From: Gracilaria gracilis
Taxonomy: Eukaryota; Rhodophyta; Florideophyceae; Gracilariales; Gracilariaceae
Direction: 5' to 3'
DNA: 64,000 bases
Assembly: GCA_030374805.1 (NCBI GenBank)
Contig: JARGSG010000035.1
Coordinates: 62,001-126,000 of the forward strand
Positions 59,001-64,000 of the stretch are shown piece by piece. The notes below the pieces were generated by a model, which saw only the letters and a list, made by a program, of their open reading frames with translations, was not told the DNA's origin and ran no database searches. Made by a program: the position numbers and the translations under genes. How positions within the stretch are numbered: position 1 is the stretch's first letter; each line of letters opens with the position of its first letter.

Positions 59001-59121
59001 GAGGGACGGGGGAGGCCTGAAGCGGGTCGATGGTAGGCGGATGCCACATGGGGGGAGACAAGGGCGGCGGCACTCGCTGCACGAAGGCGAGAACGGCGTC
59101 GCCGACGGTGGCGTCGGTCAT
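56074..59121 (-). CDS. Pentatricopeptide repeat (PPR) protein
   Basis: A 1,015-residue P-class PPR protein, predicted to bind organellar RNA. After a Pro/Arg-rich N-terminal region of about 140 residues come successive 35-residue repeats. Clear ones start at FTYNAVINALVVCSQHARAH, VTYNTMLKSCFGGSEEDVQR, VTLNSVINACVSAGRVSEAQ and YTFCTLAKQARHSGD. Others start at VTYTMLVDSFARIGDAARAE, VTYNTVIDYLSSEENG, LTFNTLIKGVARNRGN and FTYQSMVSACAAAGDAPRAL. The ATG at 59121 (MTDATVGDAV) is chosen because the upstream frame is low-complexity and crosses a G23 run. No C-terminal DYW or SMR domain is visible. Target RNA and organelle are unknown. Confidence 0.88.
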   Translation of the reverse strand: MTDATVGDAVLAFVQRVPPPLSPPMWHPPTIDPLQASPVPLLAPPRSLRDPFHSVWAPISAPLASHVDVATTGPPRSAAAPLDPHNPSRLAERLAATSIDAPADHSPRRPRRRRARRDDHPSPSLTPVDSRQQPSRSRPLSVREYNRRISAYARKRDLQGALRTLNELDRSPSVSRNLFTYNAVINALVVCSQHARAHEFWRAMQEAGIQPNLVTYNTMLKSCFGGSEEDVQRAFGLLDEMKERGIAADRVTLNSVINACVSAGRVSEAQKVYEMMRVQNIEPDAYTFCTLAKQARHSGDVTMLDALLLHQLHHHTLKTPETSEESISPVAYNTIADAYIRCGYPDHAMNLIERMRYPNRVDAADVVPVSPDVQTYNVRLKALRESGAPASEAFDALSEMSIHGLEADHITLLTLADLCCRREEMSLAEGVLRAATDADIREHEKGSPEWRALCSSRKDGNRQPYKPSHVNVQNNGRRNANQPKNAKANAALFNALIRGYSSLDPPDVERAVALYGEMRWYVKTYGFNWYAADSVTYTMLVDSFARIGDAARAEVIISEMEAAGRSNVVAYNAYLKANRGNGFQAALSILERMKRAGLRPDVVTYNTVIDYLSSEENGTQIAEDLVRVDMPRNGVKPDLLTFNTLIKGVARNRGNKSDASSALGAAYKWLKELQSRGLKPDEFTYQSMVSACAAAGDAPRALEFFRKVEAERAKRVKANGRLNGFSHSTPSMSIQSPNWRNTALNGTMPGFPPAPLPSPTPSMSSRAMGSRNSSKVGMSGQSHGTSDWMLLPHPAAYVALMRAFLSSGAKDGVTSVLVLRDEMVARGLELGRTGYTAVADAYAERADCDSVEATLREMMAKDPQSQNMKLGPVHHCIRMKALCNAGRLDDAIAILPEVENADTAVFNVLICACAKSKDMDRLITVLREMEARQIPPDSITSRAMGSMMRNVTRMLKSFDERFARSITKFVESSHAQPEPVTTTNGLMELNKPSIWKSDGDYFSSFDSTTSANKLS

Positions 59122-59910
59122 AACCGCGTGAGGGAGGCGCGCGGGGGGGGGGGGGGGGGGGGGGGAGTGAGTGTGTGCGCAGGGGTAGGGGGAAGCGGGC
59201 GCGACTGGCGGACGGCGCGGTTCGTGGCGCGGGCGGCGCGACCTTACAGCGAGGTGGCTCGTGTGCGTGGCAGCCGTGCGTGGCGCTGGCAGCGGCGCGG
59301 CACGCGGCTTGAAACGGCGTGCTGCGGATTGGGGCCAGCGGCGCTTGCTGAGCGCGCTGGCGCCGCCCATTGGCGCGTGGGCCGTCGTGCGTTGCGGCGG
59401 CGGCGGCGGCGGCGGCGTCGCGCCGTTGGCACAGTGCGCAACGGACGCGCGCCCGACACTTGACGGTGCGCCATTGGGCGGCCCGCACGCGGCGCTGGAT
59501 CTACTCTGCGTGGATTCTCGCCGCGGGCATGTTCAGCGGGTGAACAGGACAACGTGCTTACACACCGTGCCACGTTGCCACGCTGCCAACCGCCGTTACG
59601 TTTTGGCGCCCGCGGCGTCGACAGCTGATGACGCGGCATGTGATGATGATGTACAGAGTAGATAATGTTAGCTACACGAAGCCTTCGTGACGAAGGTATC
59701 TGTAGAGGTGCCGCAGAATCTACCGTTATTACAACGGTAGGCACAGCATTGCGCTGCGGCACCGGGGCAGTCTCGGGAACGTTCCATTTGCGCGGCGCAA
59801 GGCGCGTCGGGGCGGCCTGCGCAGTCGGCCTTGTGCACGAACGGCTGCCGAAGCGGAATCAGCGAAGAGAAAGCGCGCGCCAAGCGCGAGCGACACGTAG
59901 CGCGCTCGCC
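59122..59910. promoter_or_regulatory. GC-rich divergent region, PPR / RBM42, with G23 run and nested hairpin
   Basis: About 790 bp between divergent starts. It contains a run of 23 G at 59143-59165 and CCAAT/E2F-like elements (CCCATTGGCGCG at 59367-59378, TTTTGGCGCC near 59601). A nested inverted repeat is at 59707-59763. A plus frame from ATG 59665 is open into RBM42 but encodes nothing recognisable before 59911. Confidence 0.5.
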
Positions 59911-60768
59911 ATGACAGACCCCGCAGCCACCGCCAACGATCCCGACCTCGATGCCGAGTTTGAGCTGTTCCAGCGTCAGCTGCAGGCAGCTGTTGCAAAC
60001 ACAGCCAGCCACGCCCGCCACCCGCTCTCCCACCCCGCCCCCGCTGAACCGTCTCCCCCCAAGCCCGCCCCCGAGAAGCAGCCACTCGCGCAGCCCCTCG
60101 CGCAGCCCCCCTCCCCTGCTACCGCCGCGCCCCATCCGCGCGAGTCTGCCCCAGCCGTTGCGCAGCCCGCGGGCCGCTGGAAGTGGGATGGCTCAGCCTG
60201 GCGCTGGCGCGCCGATGCATTAACATCACCTTCCTCGCCCTCTTCCCTACCCCCTACTATCGCCGCCCACCCCACCGTGCCCGATCCCGCGTCGGCCTCT
60301 GCCTCTGCCTCTGCCTCTGCCTCTGCCTCTGCCTCTGCTTCCGCGTCTGCTTCCGCGTCGACACAACAACAATCGCCTCCACATCACAGCACTGCAGTGG
60401 TGAAGCGAACAGCCGCGGGTAAAGTCTGGCATGATCACTCGCTCGTACAGTTTCCTCCGAACGATCACCGCCTGTTCGTGGGCGATCTTGCGCCTGATGC
60501 TACTGAAGCGCAACTCAATACCGCCTTTTCAACTTACCCGTCGTTTAACTTATCGCGAGTCGTTCGAGACAAGAAAACAGGCACGTGCAAGGGATACGGC
60601 TTCCTCAGCTTTTCTGATGGCCGCGATATGCTTAGAGCCATGTCAGAAATGAATGGCAAGTACGTCGCAGGACGTCCACTCAAGCTCAAACGAAGCAAGT
60701 GGGAAAAACGTGCGCTCAAGGGTAAGTGGGGTCACGTTAAGGCCCTTCGCACTATTTCAAAGCGATAG
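59911..60768 (+). CDS. RBM42: RBM42-like RNA-recognition-motif protein
   Basis: A 285-residue protein. The C-terminal RRM (about residues 185-270) matches RBM42: VWHDHSLVQFPPNDHRLFVG, then GDLAPDATEAQLNTAFSTYP, RNP1-type KGYGFLSF, and KYVAGRPLKLKRSKWEKR. RBM42 associates with spliceosomal particles and hnRNP K in animals. The N-terminal half is Pro/Ala/Gln-rich and disordered, with KWDGSAWRW, and contains an Ala-Ser repeat encoded by GCCTCT hexamers (about 60294-60358). The ATG at 59911 (MTDPAATAND) is used. An upstream in-frame ATG at 59665 would add 82 uninformative residues. Confidence 0.85.
   Translation: MTDPAATANDPDLDAEFELFQRQLQAAVANTASHARHPLSHPAPAEPSPPKPAPEKQPLAQPLAQPPSPATAAPHPRESAPAVAQPAGRWKWDGSAWRWRADALTSPSSPSSLPPTIAAHPTVPDPASASASASASASASASASASASASTQQQSPPHHSTAVVKRTAAGKVWHDHSLVQFPPNDHRLFVGDLAPDATEAQLNTAFSTYPSFNLSRVVRDKKTGTCKGYGFLSFSDGRDMLRAMSEMNGKYVAGRPLKLKRSKWEKRALKGKWGHVKALRTISKR
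60294..60358. repeat. GCCTCT hexanucleotide microsatellite in RBM42
   Basis: About ten six-base units (GCCTCT, drifting to GCTTCC/GCGTCT at the right end). They encode alternating Ala-Ser in the disordered linker of RBM42. The unit length keeps frame. Confidence 0.8.
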
Positions 60769-61114
60769 CCAATACTAGTCTCTACCATGTACGTGTATTG
60801 CTCCTCCGCCATTCTCCCTACTCGCCCCTTGCCCTTTTCTTCCACTGTTATATTGTTTTTACTCACGATCATTCAATTTCCATGATGTACACTTCTTGTG
60901 CCACTCCTCCTATATCACTGCGGCACCAATCGAATTCACTGAACTCTGATCACTTCTGAGTTACGTGGCAAGCGGAAATGGAAGTAAGGCATTCATTAGA
61001 TACAACCCTGCCGTTATCGCACCTAGAAATGGTATCAAAATTGTGAGCTGAAGCTCGTAGAAGCCTCCAGTCACTGTGAACGAACCAGAAGGGATGATGA
61101 TGTTCATACCGGTT
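60769..61114. other. Convergent intergenic stretch
   Basis: About 345 bp between the RBM42 stop and the helicase stop; presumably the two 3' UTRs. No gene or repeat seen. Confidence 0.4.
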
Positions 61115-64000
61115 CTATTGTTCTATCCCACCTGCAAAATCTTCGTAGTCATACACTGTTTCTGCCACATGTCCGGGAATATCGTCCACGAAGCGACTAC
61201 GCTTGAGATCAGCCATGGCCGTATATTTCCCTCGCTTCACGCATCTCTCAATTTTCCTCCAAGATATGAATAGCATTTTCTGCGCACGAGTCATACCCAC
61301 GTAGAACAGGCGCCTCTCTTCTTCCACATCTTCGTCAGTAATGGCGCGACCTATGGGAATCATGTTATCTTCCGCACCGACTATGAAAACCACTGGAAAC
61401 TCTAGTCCTTTCCCGCCGTGAAGAGTCATCATTGAAATGCATCCACGTCCACTTGATGTAGACACTTTACGATCACTTTCTGATACCAAGGCGACATTGT
61501 CCAAAAATTCGTTAACGTTTGAAAACTCCCCAGCGTACCGCCTTAGTTCGGCAATGTTTTCCATTCTTTCTGATGCCTTGTCAATGCGTCCCGAACTAAT
61601 CGAGTCGTTTGCCGAGCGTTGCCGAGTATATTCCTCGTAGCCAATGGAATCGACAAGCTTTGATACTAGATCACCAACATTGTTAACAGCGGGTCCGTTT
61701 TCCAATTCAGTATTTGGCAGAAGTTGATTACCGGAAGACAATGAGCTAGCCGCTTTCCGAAGCCCGTAGAGTAAGTTATAGAACTCCCCAAGTTTCTTGG
61801 CGGAGCTTGGTCGCATTCCAATGTTCTCCAAATCAAGCTCTCCAGCATTCAGTTTTTCGAATATCAATACCACAGCATCGGCCATAGAGCATTCATTGGC
61901 TATGGCGAATCTGTCGATGTCATCTAATGTCTTTTTTCCGATTCCTCTTGCTGGTGTGTTGACTACCCGTCGGAATGCCATGTCGTCGTCCACGTTTGCC
62001 ACAACCTTCAGGTAGCTGATTAGGTCTTTAATTTCTTGTCTCTCAAAGAAACGAACTCCAGAATGCAAACGATACGGCATTCCAGAGGATATGAACGCCT
62101 CTTCAAACGCTCGAGACTGCGCATTTGTCCGGTAGAGTACGCTGATATCGGAGAAGGACTGAATCTCAGACCTGTCCCACAGTGCCCGAATCGTTTGCGC
62201 GACGAAGTCTGCCTCATTCTTGGTAGTCAAAACTCCACGAAGTTGCACTTTTCTCCCAATCCCTTTATCAGTTGTCATCGCAGTCTTCTTCCCTCCACGG
62301 TTTTTCACAATGACCGCATGGGCAGCATTCACTATGTGTTCAGTTGAACGGTAATTCTGGTACAAAGTCACCTCGACTGAGTTCTTAAAACTGTGATGAA
62401 ATCTCTTCACGTTTTTCACATCTGCACCGCGAAACTTGTAAATGGACTGATCGATGTCACCAACCACGAACAAGTTTTTTCTGTTCCGAGCTAGCAAGGA
62501 AACAATCTCAAACTGTACCGTGTTCGTATCCTGCCATTCATCTACGAGAACTTGGTGATAGTGATCACATAACTCGTTCAGAACATCGTTCTTCTGCAGC
62601 AGAAGTCGACGGGTTTCCAGCAGAAGATCATCAAAGTCTAGAAGATTCATGCGTCGAAGCTCTCTATCGTATTCAGCCCGCAGTTCTTGAGTTGTTTTGA
62701 GAGCAAAAGGTCTCCATAAGTTTCTCAGAATTCCATCAGAGTCGTTCTTCAATTTGGAAATCATATCTCTGTGCATGCCAACAGTACGAGAGTTCGGTGT
62801 TTCCTTCGCTGACTTCTTTATTATACTCGTTAACAAAGATCGAGAATCAGAAGTATCGCAAACGTTGAATCCATTTGGAATGCCTATTCGATCTCCATAA
62901 AGTCTCAAGAGCCTGAGACATATTGAATGAAAAGTCCCTATGGATAGGAGTGAGTGCGAACCGAGCTCATGTCCGACAAGTTTCTCAATCCTTTCTTTCA
63001 TCTCATGTGCGGCCTTATTTGTAAACGTAACAGCAAGAATTCGGGAAGGAGGAATACCATGTGCTTTAACAAGATAGGCAAAACGGTGCGTAAGAACTCG
63101 AGTCTTCCCTGAACCTGGGCCAGCCATAACAAGACAGGCTCGATCTGGATCCGCAATTACTGCATCGAGCTGCGTTGGATTCAAGTTTTTCAGGATGAAC
63201 TCGGCCGAACAATCCTCTGCCTCTGGAACGTTCAATACCCCGGCTTCTTCGGCATCATTCTGGATGCTCGCTTCGACACGAAAAGGAGACATTTCCGAAG
63301 TACTAGCGACAAAAAGGTCTTTGTCTTTGCCAGAAAGAGACGAAACGATGTTAACATGCACATAACTAGCTCCCTTCCATTCATCGAGTAAGACATGGGT
63401 GTAGAGCTTTCCCAAGTTTTGTACGACGTCTGGATTTTCGGCAAGCATGCGATACGTGTTGGCTATGATATCAACAAAGTCCAACTGATTCACCTCCCGA
63501 AGGGCCTCGTCGTACCGCCCTGTTATCTTCTCTACTAACTCAAAGGTTGAAGGCAACCACGTCCTCTTACAATCTCCATTTAAGTCATACTTTAGCTTGG
63601 GCACTAGGTCCCTGTACCTCTTAATATCCTTTGAACTTTTAGAGACTCCAGTCATTTCTTGAATTATTGGAGTAAGCATCGATGTTGAATCAGATGCTCC
63701 ACAAATGTCGAAGTCTGTGTCAATTCCAATTTTGTCTCCGTAACGACGAAGGAGTTGAACACAAAGAGAGTGGAAGGTCCTTATTTGCAAGTCAACTTCT
63801 GACGCTGCTCGGTCGAGGTGGCTTCCTACCCGTTCCTTTATGCTGTTTGCGTTCTTGTTGGATATGGTGATCACAAGAATATCATTTGGAGACACACCTT
63901 TATCGGTAACCAGATGAGCAAACCTTCGGGATAGTACTTCTATTTTATCCTCCTCTGCTCCGACCTTTACAAACGAGCCCTTTATCGGATCGGAAACAAT
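61115..64000 (-). CDS. UvrD/Srs2-family DNA helicase with degenerate duplicated motor domain (5' end cut)
   Basis: A superfamily 1A 3'-5' DNA helicase, at least 961 residues in the window and open to its right edge. The active motor shows LNPTQLDAVIADP, Walker A GPGSGKT, TFTNKAAHEMKERI, IGTFHSICLRLLR, motif II VDEWQD, motif III GDIDQSIYKFRGA, YQNYRSTEHI, and the late LHGGKGLEFPVVFIVG and FYVGMTRAQ. In front of it lies a second copy of the 1A region, aligned end to end (SNKNANSIKERVG, RTFHSLCVQLLRRYGDKIGI). In that copy Walker A has become GAEEDKI and motif II DEWKGAS. Srs2/PcrA relatives dismantle Rad51 filaments or restart forks. The duplicated inactive copy is unusual. Confidence 0.85.
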   Translation of the reverse strand: MVSDPIKGSFVKVGAEEDKIEVLSRRFAHLVTDKGVSPNDILVITISNKNANSIKERVGSHLDRAASEVDLQIRTFHSLCVQLLRRYGDKIGIDTDFDICGASDSTSMLTPIIQEMTGVSKSSKDIKRYRDLVPKLKYDLNGDCKRTWLPSTFELVEKITGRYDEALREVNQLDFVDIIANTYRMLAENPDVVQNLGKLYTHVLLDEWKGASYVHVNIVSSLSGKDKDLFVASTSEMSPFRVEASIQNDAEEAGVLNVPEAEDCSAEFILKNLNPTQLDAVIADPDRACLVMAGPGSGKTRVLTHRFAYLVKAHGIPPSRILAVTFTNKAAHEMKERIEKLVGHELGSHSLLSIGTFHSICLRLLRLYGDRIGIPNGFNVCDTSDSRSLLTSIIKKSAKETPNSRTVGMHRDMISKLKNDSDGILRNLWRPFALKTTQELRAEYDRELRRMNLLDFDDLLLETRRLLLQKNDVLNELCDHYHQVLVDEWQDTNTVQFEIVSLLARNRKNLFVVGDIDQSIYKFRGADVKNVKRFHHSFKNSVEVTLYQNYRSTEHIVNAAHAVIVKNRGGKKTAMTTDKGIGRKVQLRGVLTTKNEADFVAQTIRALWDRSEIQSFSDISVLYRTNAQSRAFEEAFISSGMPYRLHSGVRFFERQEIKDLISYLKVVANVDDDMAFRRVVNTPARGIGKKTLDDIDRFAIANECSMADAVVLIFEKLNAGELDLENIGMRPSSAKKLGEFYNLLYGLRKAASSLSSGNQLLPNTELENGPAVNNVGDLVSKLVDSIGYEEYTRQRSANDSISSGRIDKASERMENIAELRRYAGEFSNVNEFLDNVALVSESDRKVSTSSGRGCISMMTLHGGKGLEFPVVFIVGAEDNMIPIGRAITDEDVEEERRLFYVGMTRAQKMLFISWRKIERCVKRGKYTAMADLKRSRFVDDIPGHVAETVYDYEDFAGGIEQ

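Noticed and set aside
1..64000. CRISPR arrays, bacterial operons or organellar DNA.
   Set aside because: No spaced direct-repeat arrays. Introns, eukaryotic gene families and codon use fit nuclear DNA.

Overview
This is a nuclear window from a compact eukaryotic genome, most likely a multicellular (florideophyte-type) red alga. The evidence is the mix of genes. CMG helicase parts, two TAF6 genes, RanBP1, zeta-COP, OST48 and mitochondrial proteins mark it as eukaryotic. A DUF3082 plastid membrane protein points to photosynthesis, a Golgi-type sulfotransferase to sulfated polysaccharides, and a raffinose-synthase-like GH36 enzyme to galactoside metabolism. Most genes are single-exon. The few introns found are short (70-103 nt), GT-AG, with CTGAC or TACTAAC-like branch points. 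The taxon is inferred from content, not from a database match.

Layout, left to right. 0-18 kb: PSF1 (cut by the window edge), sulfotransferase, LDAH-like hydrolase, ZnT6-like CDF protein, an unknown type I membrane protein, a two-exon CKS1 head-to-head with CDC45, RRP15, a LicD/fukutin-like protein, zeta-COP, UQCC1/CBP3, an unusual pyruvate kinase with an EF-hand-like tail, and RanBP1. 18-25.5 kb: GH36 enzyme, TAF6, SSU72 and lipoyl synthase. 25.7-40.9 kb is a different kind of region, rich in mobile and decayed sequence. It holds a Myb/SANT-like gene, a divergent pair of pseudogenes (a 5' fragment of HEATR1/UTP10 and a near full-length clathrin heavy chain), a PIF/Harbinger transposase, a 36-bp minisatellite, and a complete piggyBac element with TTAA target site, 17-bp terminal repeats and a second convergent ORF.

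41-64 kb returns to ordinary dense genes: a small membrane protein, DUF3082, OST48, DUS1, a DUF7733-like membrane protein, an FBPase-like pseudoenzyme whose 3' end overlaps a second TAF6 paralogue by 6 nt, a DHHC acyltransferase, a mitochondrial PDK-type kinase, a PPR protein, RBM42, and a UvrD/Srs2-type helicase running off the right edge. That helicase carries a second, degenerate copy of its motor domain.

Many genes are arranged as divergent pairs sharing short, often GC-rich promoters, and convergent genes nearly touch. The cell-cycle pair CKS1-CDC45 shares an intergenic region with two E2F-like sites. The least ordinary parts are the decayed HEATR1-clathrin pair, the two-ORF piggyBac element with a related empty-site-like sequence 12 kb away, the pyruvate kinase-EF-hand fusion, the FBPase-like protein lacking metal ligands, and the helicase with a degenerate duplicated motor.
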